A DNA stretch of 64,000 bases, taken from Sulfitobacter delicatus. GTDB taxonomy: Bacteria > Pseudomonadota > Alphaproteobacteria > Rhodobacterales > Rhodobacteraceae. Position numbers and translations under genes: made by a program. Below the pieces are notes generated by a model. That model saw only the letters and a list, made by a program, of their open reading frames with translations. It did no database searches and had not been told where the DNA came from. Shown here in pieces: positions 27,279 through 36,868 of the stretch (positions are counted from its first letter, which is position 1; each line of letters begins with the position of its first letter). The stretch is taken from contig NZ_FNBP01000001.1 of assembly GCF_900102535.1 (NCBI RefSeq), positions 583,308 to 647,307 of the forward strand, given 5' to 3'.

Positions 27279-28064
27279 TCAGGAGGGCGCCGATGCCTTA
27301 GCCACGTCGCTCAGCGTGGGGCGGGGGTAGTGGGCCAGCAGGTCGTCGACCAAAAGATGACAGCGGTAGCCTGCCCAGTCAGCCCGGATCAGCCCGCCGG
27401 GCAGGGCGGGGTGTTTCAGCACCAACCGCCGCCAATTGTGGACGATGAGACAGCGCAAAACGGCGATGTCGAGCGGGGATAGGGCCTCTGCTTTTGGCAG
27501 AGTCGTCTGGATCGACAGCAAAGCGCGGTGCAGCGCTTCGTAGTCTTCTTTCAAAGATGTCGGTTCCACGGCGCGGCGCAGCCACTCCGGTGGTGTGGTG
27601 CCGGGCAGTGCGACGCAGTCTTCGGGTGCCTTTGCCTTACCATGTCCGACAAAGGTGCGTGGCATGACAGCGATGAAGCCCGCCTCACGCAAACGATCTT
27701 CGGCCCCGTTGGCCTCGGTCAAGACCAGTTGCCAGTCATCGCTCAGATCGGGCGGGGCGGCATAGATGCGCGGACTGGCGGCGGCGCTTTCGGCACGGCC
27801 TTGAGGGGTCAGGCTATGCTGGCTGATCCGGCCCACTTTATGCGACTGCAACCAGCCGTCATTGCGCAAACGATGCAACGCCACGCGGTTCGCCTCTGGC
27901 CGCACGCCAAGCAGGGCCATGATTGCAGACAGCACAGGCCCGTCGATCGCGTCATCCTTGCCCTGCGCCAAATCGCCGAACAGGCTGATCATCAGCGACC
28001 AAACCCGCTGGCCGCCCAACCCTGCGAAGGCCGCGACAGTTGGTGCGGTCACATCAGACGGCAT
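27279..28064 (-). CDS. paaX: PaaX-type repressor of phenylacetate catabolism
   Basis: A 261-residue regulator with an N-terminal winged helix (about residues 20-100, SLMISLFGDLAQGKDDAIDG then VRPEANRVALHRLRNDGWL) and the PaaX C-terminal domain. PaaX represses paa genes until phenylacetyl-CoA binds it. Its first bases overlap the end of paaZ by 11, so regulator and catabolic genes are probably on one transcript. Confidence 0.9.
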   Translation of the reverse strand: MPSDVTAPTVAAFAGLGGQRVWSLMISLFGDLAQGKDDAIDGPVLSAIMALLGVRPEANRVALHRLRNDGWLQSHKVGRISQHSLTPQGRAESAAASPRIYAAPPDLSDDWQLVLTEANGAEDRLREAGFIAVMPRTFVGHGKAKAPEDCVALPGTTPPEWLRRAVEPTSLKEDYEALHRALLSIQTTLPKAEALSPLDIAVLRCLIVHNWRRLVLKHPALPGGLIRADWAGYRCHLLVDDLLAHYPRPTLSDVAKASAPS

Positions 28065-30078
28065 TCATCGTCAGCAGTTCGTATTCCGCGACCGCTTCCT
28101 CCCGCTGGTTGGTCAGGGTCACATGCCAGCGCACCTCGCCGTACTCCTCATTACGTGGGGTCTTGTGTTTGACCGACAGCCGCACCTTCATGCTGTCCCC
28201 TGCCGAGACCGGCTCAAGAAAGCGCAGGTTATCAAGCCCGGTGTTCGCCAACACCGGTCCGGGATCGGGCTGCACAAACAGACCGGCGGCAAAGCTCAGC
28301 AGTAGGTAGCCATGCGCCACACGCCCCGGGAAAAACGGGTTCGCGGCGGCGGCTTCGTCATCCATGTGGGCATAAAAGGTATCGCCAGTGAAATGGGCGA
28401 AGGTCTCGATGTCCTCCAGCGTGACTTCCCGGCTGGGCGAATGAAAGGTCTCGCCCAGATCCAACTCAGTGAAACGGCGGGTAAAGGGGTGGTCGCGGTC
28501 GGTAATTTCTTCGGCACCCGGCACCCATTGCTGGCCAATCGCAGTGAGAATGTCCGGGCTGCCCTGAATGGCGGTGCGCTGCATATAGTGCATTACGCCG
28601 CGAATGCCGCCCAACTCCTCGCCCCCGCCTGCGCGGCCCGGCCCGCCGTGGACCATATGCGGCAGCGGCGAGCCGTGGCCCGTGGCCTCACCCATCGAGA
28701 TGCGGTTGTTGAAGTAGAGCCGCCCGTGGAAGGCAGCAGAGCCCATGGTCAATTCGCGCGCCACCTCGCCGTCATTGGTGATGATGGAAGCGACAAGCGA
28801 GCCTTGGCCACGGTTCAGCAACTCAGAGGCGTGGGCCAGATCGCGGTAGGGCATGAGGGTCGAGACCGGGCCAAAAGCCTCGGTGTCATGCACACGCTCG
28901 GCCTTATCCGGATCGGCGCAGTGGAACAGCATCGGGGGCAGGAAGGCCCCCTTGTCGCGGTCGGCACCTTGGACAGTGAAGTTCTCGGGATCGCCAAAGA
29001 CCCGCTCGGCCTCGGCGCTTAGCATTGCCACCTTTTCCAGCACGTCGCGTTTCTGGCTGTTCGAGACCAGCGCCCCCATGCGGGTGTCCTCAGCACGCGG
29101 ATCGCCGATGGTGGTCTTGGCGAGGCGGTCCGACAGGGCCGAGATCACAGCGTCGATCTGTGCTTGCGGCACCATGATGCGGCGGATGGCGGTACATTTC
29201 TGCCCTGCTTTCGCGGTCATCTCGCGCTGGACTTCTTTGACAAAGAGGTCGAACTCCGGCGTGCCGGGGGTCGCGTCAGGGCCAAGGACCGAGGCGTTCA
29301 GACTGTCCTGCTCGGAGGTGAAGCGCACCGAGTTCTGCAACAATCGCGGGTTGCTGCGCAGCTTCAGCGCCGTGTCGGCAGAGCCGGTGAAGGCCACGGC
29401 ATCCTGACAATCGAGGTGGTCGAGCATATCGCCCAAACCCCCGCTGACCAGTTGCAGCGCCCCTTTCGGCAGCAGCCCGCTGTCAAGCATCAGCCGCACG
29501 CAGTGCTCGGTCACATAGCAGGTCGCGGTCGCCGGTTTCACGATGGCCGGAACGCCTGCCAGCAGGGTCGGCGCGAGTTTTTCGAGCATGCCCCAGACCG
29601 GAAAGTTAAAGGCGTTGATATGCACCGCAACGCCCTGCAGCGGGGTGCAGATGTGGCGGCCCATGAACTGCCCTTCGCGGCCCAATTGCTCGGGCGCACC
29701 GTCGAGATAGACATGCGCGTCCGGCATCTCGCGCCGGCCCTTGGAGGCGAAGACCAGCATCGTGCCGATGCCGCCGTCCACGTCGATCTTGTGGTCCAAG
29801 AGCGTCGCGCCGGTATCATAGCTCAGGTCATAAAGCGCCTGTTTGTGCTCCATCAGGTGCAGCGCCAGCGCCTTCAGCATCCGTGCGCGGTCGTGGAAGG
29901 TCATGGCGCGCAAGGCAGGGCCGCCGTGCTCGCGGGCAAAACCCAGCATGGCACCCGCGTCGAGCGCATCGTTGCCCGCCTGCGCGATCACCTCGCCGGT
30001 GATGGCGCTGGCGATGTTGCGGGCGCCAGCCCCGGGGGCCAGCCATTCGCCGGCGGCGTAACTGTGAATATCGCGCAT
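28054..30078 (-). CDS. paaZ: PaaZ, bifunctional oxepin-CoA hydrolase / aldehyde dehydrogenase
   Basis: Opens the oxepin-CoA ring and oxidises the resulting aldehyde in aerobic phenylacetate degradation. The 674-residue protein has an aldehyde dehydrogenase part (1-520) with Cys295 in [10 protein letters not shown] and Glu256 in VRFTSE, the same numbers as in E. coli PaaZ. A C-terminal MaoC-like hydratase (about 535-674) carries [12 protein letters not shown] and FPGRVAHGY. Both activities look intact. It is ten bases downstream of paaE. Confidence 0.95.
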   Translation of the reverse strand: MRDIHSYAAGEWLAPGAGARNIASAITGEVIAQAGNDALDAGAMLGFAREHGGPALRAMTFHDRARMLKALALHLMEHKQALYDLSYDTGATLLDHKIDVDGGIGTMLVFASKGRREMPDAHVYLDGAPEQLGREGQFMGRHICTPLQGVAVHINAFNFPVWGMLEKLAPTLLAGVPAIVKPATATCYVTEHCVRLMLDSGLLPKGALQLVSGGLGDMLDHLDCQDAVAFTGSADTALKLRSNPRLLQNSVRFTSEQDSLNASVLGPDATPGTPEFDLFVKEVQREMTAKAGQKCTAIRRIMVPQAQIDAVISALSDRLAKTTIGDPRAEDTRMGALVSNSQKRDVLEKVAMLSAEAERVFGDPENFTVQGADRDKGAFLPPMLFHCADPDKAERVHDTEAFGPVSTLMPYRDLAHASELLNRGQGSLVASIITNDGEVARELTMGSAAFHGRLYFNNRISMGEATGHGSPLPHMVHGGPGRAGGGEELGGIRGVMHYMQRTAIQGSPDILTAIGQQWVPGAEEITDRDHPFTRRFTELDLGETFHSPSREVTLEDIETFAHFTGDTFYAHMDDEAAAANPFFPGRVAHGYLLLSFAAGLFVQPDPGPVLANTGLDNLRFLEPVSAGDSMKVRLSVKHKTPRNEEYGEVRWHVTLTNQREEAVAEYELLTMNAV

Positions 30079-30088
30079 GTCGGCTCCT

Positions 30089-31153
30089 TCAGTGGGTGTC
30101 GTAGTCGATGACGAGCGTGTCGCTCAGCGGGTAGGACTGGCAGGTCAGCACATAGCCACGCTCGACCTCGTAATCCTCCAGCGCGTGGTTCGAGATCATC
30201 TCGACCTCGCCTTCCAGCACCTTGCCCATGCAGGTCGAGCAGACCCCGGCCTTGCAAGAGAAAGGCGCCTCCTGTCCGTTCTCGAGCGCCGCTTCGAGCA
30301 CCGACTGGCCCTTTTGCATGGAAAAACTGCGCCGCGCACCGTCGATGATGACGGTGATCTCGGTGCCCTTCTGGCCCTCGCTGCGCTTGGCCATTTCCTG
30401 CTTCGCCAGACGGCCCTGCTGGCTTTCGCTGAACAGTTCGAACTTGATCTGTTCTTCGCTCAGACCGTTGGTCTTCAGCGCCTCGGCGATGGCCAGCATC
30501 ATCGGCTCCGGCCCGCAGATGAAGGCGGTGTCGATATTGTCGATCTGTATCCAATGTTTGAACAGCGCGTCGCATTTCGCCTGATCGACGCGGCCTTCGA
30601 ACAGTTCCATATCCTGACCGGATTCGAGAATGTGGATGATGGTCAGCCGCCCCATGTAGCGGTTTTTCAGGTCCTCAAGCTCCTCGCGGAACATGATCGT
30701 GTTCACCGCGCGGTTGGCATAGACCAGCGTGAAGGTCGACTGCGGCTCACGTTTCAGCACCGTCTTCAGGATCGACAGCACCGGGGTGATGCCGGACCCA
30801 CCCGCAAAACCGAGGTAGTTCTTGGCTACCTCCGGCTCGATCGCGGTGAAAAACTTGCCCTGCGGCGGCATGGCGTGGAGCGTGTCGCCGACCTTAAGTT
30901 CGGTATTGGCATAGGTGGAGAACGCCCCGCCATCGACGCGCTTGATCCCGACCTTTAGCTCGCCATCGTCGAGGCCCGCACAGATCGAATAGTTGCGGCG
31001 CAGCTCGGTGCCGTCGAAATCCTGCTTGAAGGTCAGGTATTGGCCTTGGGTAAAGGCAAAGGCGTCGGGGTTTTCTGGCTTTAGCGTCAGCACCACCGCG
31101 TCGCGGATGGTGTGGTGAATATCGGTCACTAACAGGGGGTGAAACTGGCTCAT
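30089..31153 (-). CDS. paaE: PaaE, reductase of phenylacetyl-CoA epoxidase
   Basis: Passes electrons from NADPH to the PaaABC oxygenase. The 354-residue protein has an FAD/NAD domain (RRNYSICAG; GITPVLSILKTVL) and a C-terminal plant-type [2Fe-2S] ferredoxin domain with the cysteine pattern CKAGVCSTCMG and a late LTCQSYP. The ATG at 31153 was chosen over a start 56 codons upstream that would run into paaD. Confidence 0.95.
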   Translation of the reverse strand: MSQFHPLLVTDIHHTIRDAVVLTLKPENPDAFAFTQGQYLTFKQDFDGTELRRNYSICAGLDDGELKVGIKRVDGGAFSTYANTELKVGDTLHAMPPQGKFFTAIEPEVAKNYLGFAGGSGITPVLSILKTVLKREPQSTFTLVYANRAVNTIMFREELEDLKNRYMGRLTIIHILESGQDMELFEGRVDQAKCDALFKHWIQIDNIDTAFICGPEPMMLAIAEALKTNGLSEEQIKFELFSESQQGRLAKQEMAKRSEGQKGTEITVIIDGARRSFSMQKGQSVLEAALENGQEAPFSCKAGVCSTCMGKVLEGEVEMISNHALEDYEVERGYVLTCQSYPLSDTLVIDYDTH

Positions 31154-31160
31154 TGGGGCC

Positions 31161-31709
31161 TCAGATACATTTAAAATAGTCAAAGGGTTCAAGGCAGTCT
31201 TGGCAGCGCCATTGCGCCTTGCAGGGGGTCGAGCCGAACTGGCTGATCCGTTCCACCGCTTGGCTCTTGCAGTGCGGGCAATGCTGCGGGCCACCTGCGG
31301 GGCGCGGCGGCGCGATGCCATAGGCTTCCAGCTTGGCGCGGCCCGTGTCCGTCATCCACTCGGTGGTCCAAGGTGGGGAAAGTTGGCGCTTCAGGTCCAG
31401 CTTCTCAATGCCGTGGTCGCGCAGCGCCATCTCGATATCAAGGTTGATGATGCTGGTGGCGGGACAGCCGGAATAGGTCGGCGTGATGGTCACGACGAGC
31501 GTCTCATCCTGCCAAGCGACATCGCGGATGATGCCCAGATCGGTGAGCGAAATCGCCGGAATTTCCGGGTCCGGGATCGCCGAGAGCCATGCCCAAACCG
31601 TCTCTAACGTGGGCTTTTCGGCCAACGCGGCACCGCGCCGGGCGGTATCGCGCACAACCCCCGGCACCGGCGCGGGGGCGGGCCGGCTGTGGGGGGCAGG
31701 TTTCACCAT
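31161..31709 (-). CDS. paaD: PaaD, phenylacetyl-CoA epoxidase assembly protein
   Basis: A 182-residue protein with an N-terminal MIP18/DUF59-type domain (VWAWLSAIPDPEIPAISLTDLGI; TPTYSGCPAT) and a C-terminal zinc-binding region (CPHCKSQAVERISQFGSTPC, CQDCLEPF). PaaD is needed for the epoxidase and is thought to help Fe-S or metal-centre assembly. The first ~35 residues are Pro/Ala-rich. The start overlaps the paaC end by seven bases. Confidence 0.92.
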   Translation of the reverse strand: MVKPAPHSRPAPAPVPGVVRDTARRGAALAEKPTLETVWAWLSAIPDPEIPAISLTDLGIIRDVAWQDETLVVTITPTYSGCPATSIINLDIEMALRDHGIEKLDLKRQLSPPWTTEWMTDTGRAKLEAYGIAPPRPAGGPQHCPHCKSQAVERISQFGSTPCKAQWRCQDCLEPFDYFKCI

Positions 31710-32461
31710 GTGGCGTCCGGGTAGGCGCGTTGCAGCCACTGCATCTGGGTCAGCATATGGCCCAGATGTTCACTGTGCCGCGCGCCGCTTTTCCCGCCCT
31801 TATGGGCAAAATCGTCTTCGGGTTTGGTCAGGGTTGCAGCGGCCAGCGTGTCGCCGACCAGTTGGTCATAGCCCGCGCGCAGGCTGGCCGGATCAGGCGC
31901 AATGCCCGCCGCGACCATGGCCGCATCGACCTCATCGCCGATGAACATTTCGCCCACATAGGGCCAGAGCAGATCAAGCGCCGCCTGCATCCGGCGGTGG
32001 CTTTCCTCGGTCCCGTCGCCAAGGCCGATCACCGTGTCCGAGGAGCGCTCGAGGTGGTAGGTCACCTCCTTGGCGGATTTCTCGGCAATGGCGGCAATTT
32101 CTTTGTCGCTGGAATCGATCAGCGCGGTCAGTTGCGCCAGATGCCACGCGTCGAACAGGAATTGCCGCATCATGGTTTGGCCGAAGTCGCCGTTGGGCTG
32201 CTCGACCAGCAGGACATTGCGAAAATCCCAAACATCGCGGTGAAAGGCGAGCTTGTCGGCGTCACGCTCCGCGCCCTCAACCTCGCCCGCGAGACTCAGC
32301 CAAAGCTGCGTCTGCCCGATCAGGTCAAGCGCCACATTCGCGAGCGCAATGTCTTCCTCCAACACCGGCGCCACGCCGCACCATTCCGAGACGCGATGCC
32401 CCAGCACCAAAGCGTTGTCGCCCATGCGGCAGAGGAATTCGAACTTGGGATCGGTGCTCAC
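31703..32461 (-). CDS. paaC: PaaC, structural subunit of phenylacetyl-CoA epoxidase
   Basis: A 252-residue ferritin-like subunit that pairs with PaaA and stabilises it without its own di-iron centre. Recognised by FLCRMGDNALVLGHRVSEWCG, EEDIALANVALDLIGQ and the C-terminal GGKSGARHSEHLGHMLTQMQ. It starts with GTG, which overlaps the paaB stop by four bases (GTGA). Confidence 0.94.
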   Translation of the reverse strand: MSTDPKFEFLCRMGDNALVLGHRVSEWCGVAPVLEEDIALANVALDLIGQTQLWLSLAGEVEGAERDADKLAFHRDVWDFRNVLLVEQPNGDFGQTMMRQFLFDAWHLAQLTALIDSSDKEIAAIAEKSAKEVTYHLERSSDTVIGLGDGTEESHRRMQAALDLLWPYVGEMFIGDEVDAAMVAAGIAPDPASLRAGYDQLVGDTLAAATLTKPEDDFAHKGGKSGARHSEHLGHMLTQMQWLQRAYPDATW

Positions 32462-32802
32462 ATCGCCCCCACTTCGTCGGGAATGTCGAAGAACGTCGGG
32501 TGGCGGTAGACCTTGTCATTGGCAGGCTCATAAAGCGCGCCTTTTTCCTCGGGCGAGGAGGCGGCGATGGCGCTGGCCTCGACCGCCCAGATGCTCACGC
32601 CTTCGTTGCGGCGGGTATAGACGTCGCGGGCGTTTTTAATCGCCATTTCGGCGTCTGCCGCATGCAGGCTGCCGACGTGGCGGTGGCTCAGCCCGTGCTG
32701 GCCGCGGATAAAGATTTCCCACAGCGGCCATTCGGTGCTGCGCGCCTTGCCATGCGGGGCTGCTTCGGTGCCGTCGTATTCACTGGATTCAGGGCTGCTC
32801 AT
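32458..32802 (-). CDS. paaB: PaaB, small subunit of phenylacetyl-CoA epoxidase
   Basis: A 114-residue subunit that bridges PaaAC units. Conserved features are WPLWEIFIRGQHGLSHRHVG, HAADAEMAIKNARDVYTRR and EGVSIWAVEA. It starts five bases after the paaA stop. An in-frame extension into paaA was rejected because the family opens near MSSPESSEYDG. Confidence 0.94.
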   Translation of the reverse strand: MSSPESSEYDGTEAAPHGKARSTEWPLWEIFIRGQHGLSHRHVGSLHAADAEMAIKNARDVYTRRNEGVSIWAVEASAIAASSPEEKGALYEPANDKVYRHPTFFDIPDEVGAM

Positions 32803-32807
32803 GTCGC

Positions 32808-33800
32808 TTACTCCGCTGCCATTTTTCTGCTGCGCTTTTTCTCGGCGTGGGCCAAAAGCCCCTCGCGCACCCAACGGCCTTCGTCCCAAGCCTTGTTGCG
32901 CGCCGCCAGCCGTTCGGTGTTGCAGGGGCCATTGCCCTTGAGCACCTGAAAGAACTCTTCCCAATCCGGCTCGGCAAAGTCGTAATGGCCGGTCTCTTCG
33001 TTGAACTTCAGCGTCTCGTCGGGGATCGTCAGGCCGAGGTATTCCGCCTGCGGCACCGTCTCGTCGACGAACTTCTGGCGCAGCTCGTCATTGGTGTTCA
33101 TCTTGATCTTCCACGCCATCGACTGCGCGGAATGGACCGAGTCCTTGTCCGAGGGGCCGAACATCATCAGCGCCGGGAACCAGAAGCGGTTGAGCGCATC
33201 CTGCGCCATTTTGCGCTGTGCTGCCGTGCCATTGGCCATCTTCATCATGATGTCGAAGCCTTGGCGCTGGTGGAAGCTCTCTTCCTTGCAGATCCGCACC
33301 ATGGCGCGGGCGTAGGGACCATAAGAGGTCCGTTGCAGCGGCACTTGGTTCATGATCGCGGCGCCGTCGACCAGCCAGCCGACCGCACCCATATCGGCCC
33401 ATGTTAGGGTCGGATAGTTGAAGATGGAGGAGTACTTCATCTTGCCCGACAGCAGGTCGCGGGTCATCTGGTCGCGGGTCACGCCGAGCGTTTCCGCTGC
33501 GCAATAGAGGTAGAGGCCATGACCCGCCTCATCCTGCACTTTGGCAAGCAGGATCGCCTTGCGCTCCAATGTCGGGGCGCGGGTGATCCAGTTGCCCTCG
33601 GGCAGTTGGCCTACGATTTCGGAGTGGGCATGCTGTCCGATCTGGCGGATCAGGTTTTTGCGATAGCCGTCGGGCATCCAGTCCTTGGGCTCGATCTTGC
33701 CGCCCGCATCAATGCGTTCCTGAAAGGCGCGCTCTTCGGGGTCCATCTCGTCAAGGGATTTGATGCCCTTGCCGGTGGATTTGATCATCTGTGCATACAT
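32808..33800 (-). CDS. paaA: PaaA, catalytic subunit of phenylacetyl-CoA epoxidase
   Basis: The di-iron oxygenase subunit that epoxidises phenylacetyl-CoA. It has 330 residues in a ferritin-like fold with metal-ligand motifs [16 protein letters not shown] and [11 protein letters not shown]. Length and the C-terminal [20 protein letters not shown] match the family. It is the first of five tightly packed epoxidase genes, 28 bases after paaJ. Confidence 0.95.
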   Translation of the reverse strand: MYAQMIKSTGKGIKSLDEMDPEERAFQERIDAGGKIEPKDWMPDGYRKNLIRQIGQHAHSEIVGQLPEGNWITRAPTLERKAILLAKVQDEAGHGLYLYCAAETLGVTRDQMTRDLLSGKMKYSSIFNYPTLTWADMGAVGWLVDGAAIMNQVPLQRTSYGPYARAMVRICKEESFHQRQGFDIMMKMANGTAAQRKMAQDALNRFWFPALMMFGPSDKDSVHSAQSMAWKIKMNTNDELRQKFVDETVPQAEYLGLTIPDETLKFNEETGHYDFAEPDWEEFFQVLKGNGPCNTERLAARNKAWDEGRWVREGLLAHAEKKRSRKMAAE

Positions 33801-33828
33801 CGGTCTGTTCCTTTCTCGGAAAGAAGTC

Positions 33829-35034
33829 TCAGCCTGCGTTTTCGAGGATCAGTGCAACGCCCTGACCCACGCCCACACACATCGTACATAGTGCGTATTT
33901 GCCGCCTGTCCGCTTAAGTTGCAGCGCCGCCGTCATCACCAGACGTGCGCCGGACATGCCCAAGGGGTGGCCGATGGCGATGGCGCCGCCGTTGGCGTTC
34001 ACATGCGGCGCGTCATCTGGCACGCCCAAGGCGCGCAGGGTGGCGAGGCCTTGGGAGGCGAAAGCCTCGTTCAGTTCGATCACGTCCATCTGCTCGATGG
34101 TGAGGCCCGCACGGTTCAGCACCTTGCGCACCGCCGGGATCGGGCCGATGCCCATGACGCGCGGCTCGACACCTGCGGCAGACATGGCAACAACGCGGGC
34201 GATGGGGGTGAGGCCGTGGTCTTTCACGCCGGCCTCCGAGGCCAGCAGCATCGCCGCGGCACCGTCGTTGACGCCCGAGGCATTGCCTGCGGTGACGGTC
34301 AGGTCGGCACCGTTGATGCCGCGCAGCTTGCCGAGTTTTTCCAGTGTGGAGCCGGGGCGGGGGTGTTCATCGCTGTCGACCACGATGTCCTCACCCTTGC
34401 GCTGCGGGATGGTGACCGGGGCGATTTCCTCGGCAAAGAGACCCTTTTCGGCGGCGGCGGCATAGCGTTCTTGGCTGCGCGCGGCGAAAGCGTCTTGGTC
34501 TTCGCGCGAGACGTCATGGTCGGCGGCGACGTTGTCGGCAGTTTCGGGCATCGAGTCGACGCCGAACTGCGCTTTCATCTTGGGGTTCACAAAGCGCCAG
34601 CCGATGGTGGTGTCATAGACGGCATTGTTGCGCGAAAAGGCGGTTTCGGCCTTGGGCATCACGAAAGGTGCGCGCGACATACTCTCGATCCCGCCGGCGA
34701 TGGCCAGATCCATGTCTCCGGCGCGGATCGCACGGGCGGCGGCGCCGACGGCGTCCATGCCGCTGGCGCAGAGCCGGTTGATCGTAGCGCCCGGCACATC
34801 GACTGGCAGACCGGCCAGCAGCGCGGCCATGCGCGCCACGTTGCGGTTGTCTTCGCCCGCTTGGTTGGCGCAGCCCATGAGGACATCATCGACACGCGAC
34901 CAGTCCACGGACGGGTTCCGCTCCATCAGGGCCTTCAGCGGCACTGCCGCCAGATCATCGGCGCGAACCGATGAGAGGGCGCCGCCGTAACGGCCAATGG
35001 GGGTGCGCTGCGCGTCGCAGATGAATGCCTGCAT
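33829..35034 (-). CDS. paaJ: 3-oxoadipyl-CoA/3-oxo-5,6-dehydrosuberyl-CoA thiolase
   Basis: A 401-residue thiolase that cuts acetyl-CoA from the last intermediates of phenylacetate (and protocatechuate) breakdown. The acylated Cys89 lies in [13 protein letters not shown], the catalytic His in [17 protein letters not shown] and the second Cys in [10 protein letters not shown]. The position in front of paaABCDE favours paaJ over the near-identical pcaF. A candidate operator lies 20 bases upstream. Confidence 0.92.
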   Translation of the reverse strand: MQAFICDAQRTPIGRYGGALSSVRADDLAAVPLKALMERNPSVDWSRVDDVLMGCANQAGEDNRNVARMAALLAGLPVDVPGATINRLCASGMDAVGAAARAIRAGDMDLAIAGGIESMSRAPFVMPKAETAFSRNNAVYDTTIGWRFVNPKMKAQFGVDSMPETADNVAADHDVSREDQDAFAARSQERYAAAAEKGLFAEEIAPVTIPQRKGEDIVVDSDEHPRPGSTLEKLGKLRGINGADLTVTAGNASGVNDGAAAMLLASEAGVKDHGLTPIARVVAMSAAGVEPRVMGIGPIPAVRKVLNRAGLTIEQMDVIELNEAFASQGLATLRALGVPDDAPHVNANGGAIAIGHPLGMSGARLVMTAALQLKRTGGKYALCTMCVGVGQGVALILENAG

Positions 35035-35053
35035 GGGGTACTCCTGTTGTTGC

Positions 35054-35076
35054 CGCGCAATTTAACCTTTTGCGCG
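35054..35076. promoter_or_regulatory. Inverted repeat upstream of paaJ (candidate PaaX operator)
   Basis: CGCGCAA (35054-35060) and TTGCGCG (35070-35076) are perfect 7-bp inverted halves around nine bases, 20-42 bases before the paaJ start. The position suits repression of the paa operon by PaaX. It does not match the E. coli PaaX consensus closely, so the assignment is inferred. Confidence 0.4.
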
Positions 35077-35149
35077 ATTCGGTTCAATTGAAATGTTACG
35101 GTTTGATGTGGGTGTGCGATATTCGGTAACGCTTTTAGTAAAGCGATGA

Positions 35150-35291
35150 GGGTAGCGCCCTCCCTGGGGGGCGATCTGGCCTGTCTGTAAGTCGACCGGT
35201 TCGTCCAAATAGAGAAGGTGCGTTTGTCGCAGCGTGGTAAAATCGCCCTCCGGGGGGAGGGAGGGCGATGCCCGGTGTGCCACCGGGCGGG
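35150..35291 (+). repeat. REP-like palindromic repeat, copy A
   Basis: Two palindromic parts are joined by 63 bases of unconserved DNA. Part 1 (35150-35175) contains CGCCCTCCCTGGGGGGCG. Part 2 (35239-35291, 53 bp) has a perfect 10-bp stem (ATCGCCCTCC/GGAGGGCGAT, 8-base loop) followed by a perfect 8-bp stem (GCCCGGTG/CACCGGGC, loop TGC). Part 2 is identical to the reverse complement of 46887-46939. It sits between the cobO 3' end and the paaJ 5' end and may also serve as a cobO terminator. Confidence 0.85.
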
Positions 35292-35295
35292 ACGT

Positions 35296-35895
35296 TCAGA
35301 AATCGACGCCGCGCTGTGCTTTGATGCCGGAATGGAACGGGTGTTTCACTTCGGTCATCTCGGTCACCAGATCGGCGTAGTCACACAATTCCGGCTTGGC
35401 GTCGCGCCCGGTCAGCACGGCGGTGGTGCCCTTGGCCCGTCCCTCAAGCCCGGTGATCACATCCTCAACCTTCAGATAGTCATAGCGCAGGGCGATGTTG
35501 ATCTCGTCCATCACCACCAGATCATAGTCCCCGCTCGCCATCATATCGCGCGCCTTGGCAAAGGCGGCTTCGGCGGCGGCGATGTCCCGGTCGCGGTCTT
35601 GGGTGTCCCACGTGAAACCTTCGCCCATCGTGTGCCAAGTCACCTCGCCGAGCCGGTCAAAAAACTGCCGCTCGCCGGTGATCCACTTGCCCTTGATGAA
35701 CTGCACTACGCCGACCTTTTGCTTCCAGCCAAGCGCCCGGATCACCACGCCAAAGGCCGAAGAGGACTTGCCCTTGCCATTGCCGGTATGGACCAGCACC
35801 AGCCCCTTTTCCGGGTCGCGCAGTTCGGACACTTTGGCGCGCTGTTCGGCCTGTTGCTGCTGCATCTTCTGCTTGTGGTCTTGCGCGTCGCTCAT
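35296..35895 (-). CDS. cobO: Cob(I)yrinic acid a,c-diamide adenosyltransferase
   Basis: Adds the 5'-deoxyadenosyl group to corrinoid in cobalamin synthesis or salvage (CobO/BtuR/CobA type, 199 residues). The P-loop is GNGKGKSSSAFG, followed by WKQKVGVVQFIKGKW, VMDEINIALRYDYL and VLTGRDAKPEL. The ATG at 35895 follows GGAGAA; a TTG four codons upstream is an alternative. No other cobalamin genes are in the window. The next gene upstream is a DMT transporter 24 bases away. Confidence 0.93.
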   Translation of the reverse strand: MSDAQDHKQKMQQQQAEQRAKVSELRDPEKGLVLVHTGNGKGKSSSAFGVVIRALGWKQKVGVVQFIKGKWITGERQFFDRLGEVTWHTMGEGFTWDTQDRDRDIAAAEAAFAKARDMMASGDYDLVVMDEINIALRYDYLKVEDVITGLEGRAKGTTAVLTGRDAKPELCDYADLVTEMTEVKHPFHSGIKAQRGVDF

Positions 35896-35919
35896 CTGGT
35901 TCTCCAATGTCGATAGGGT

Positions 35920-36858
35920 TCAAGCCTTGGGGTCGGTGACCGAGCGCGCCTTGCCGCGCTCCATCCCCAATTGCCGCTCGCGCCAGATCACCAGCGCGCC
36001 CGCGCTGATCACCAAGGCAGCGCCTGCCAGCATCATCATCGTGGGCAGTTCGGCAAAGAAGATATAGCCGAGCACAATAGCGAAGATCATCGAGGTGTAA
36101 TCATAAGGGGCCAGCATTGATGCCGAGCCAAAGCGGTAGGCCGAGGTGATCAGGATCTGCGCTACCCCGCCGATCAACCCAGCGAGCACCAGAAGGCCGA
36201 ATGTCTTCAAGTCAGGCATCACCCAGCCAAAGGGCAGGGTGCAAAGTGCGAGCAGGGAGGCGGTAACGGAAAAGTAAAACACAATCGCGGCGGTGTCTTC
36301 GTTCTGCACTAACTGGCGAATATGGATTTGTACGAGGCTCCGCACCATCGTTGCCATTAGGATCAGCAGCGCGCCGATTGTAGCCGTCTGCTCCATCGTC
36401 CCGATGCTGGAGAAGCGGGGCCAGAGGATGATCATCACGCCGACCAGCCCCACGGCGACAGCGGTGACCCTGATCAGGCGGATTTGCTCGCCCAGAAGCA
36501 CGGCGGCAAGGATCACGGTGAAGATCGGCGTGGCGAAACCAATTGCCGTGACCTCGGGCAGGGGCAGCAGTCCTAGGCCGGTGAATGTCAGCCCCATGGC
36601 CGTCGTGCCAAACAGCCCGCGCCAGACATGGCCCATCGGGTTCTGGGTCTTCAGCCCGCTTTTCAGTTTGCCGCGTTGGGCCAGCCAGATCAGGATCACC
36701 GGGATCGCAAAGAATGAGCGGAAGAACACGGCCTCGCCCGCCGGTACATCGTCGGCGAGGGATTTGATGAGCGCGGACATGCAGGTAAACAACAGGATCG
36801 CCGTGATTTTAAGCCCGACGCCAAGGGCAGGGCGGGCGGAGAAATCATCGACTTTCAT
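35920..36858 (-). CDS. DMT-superfamily (EamA) transporter
   Basis: A 312-residue inner-membrane protein with about ten hydrophobic helices in two EamA repeats (about residues 12-145 and 160-295). Family features include AVFFRSFFAIPVILIW and a second half ending in ALVISAGALVIWRERQ. It may export an amino acid or metabolite; the substrate is unknown. It lies between aroC and cobO on the same strand, ten bases from aroC. Confidence 0.88.
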   Translation of the reverse strand: MKVDDFSARPALGVGLKITAILLFTCMSALIKSLADDVPAGEAVFFRSFFAIPVILIWLAQRGKLKSGLKTQNPMGHVWRGLFGTTAMGLTFTGLGLLPLPEVTAIGFATPIFTVILAAVLLGEQIRLIRVTAVAVGLVGVMIILWPRFSSIGTMEQTATIGALLILMATMVRSLVQIHIRQLVQNEDTAAIVFYFSVTASLLALCTLPFGWVMPDLKTFGLLVLAGLIGGVAQILITSAYRFGSASMLAPYDYTSMIFAIVLGYIFFAELPTMMMLAGAALVISAGALVIWRERQLGMERGKARSVTDPKA

Positions 36859-36868
36859 ACTGTGTGTC

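Noticed and set aside
29164..30111. Open frame antisense to paaZ
   Set aside because: paaZ has both active sites intact; the antisense frame shows no domain.
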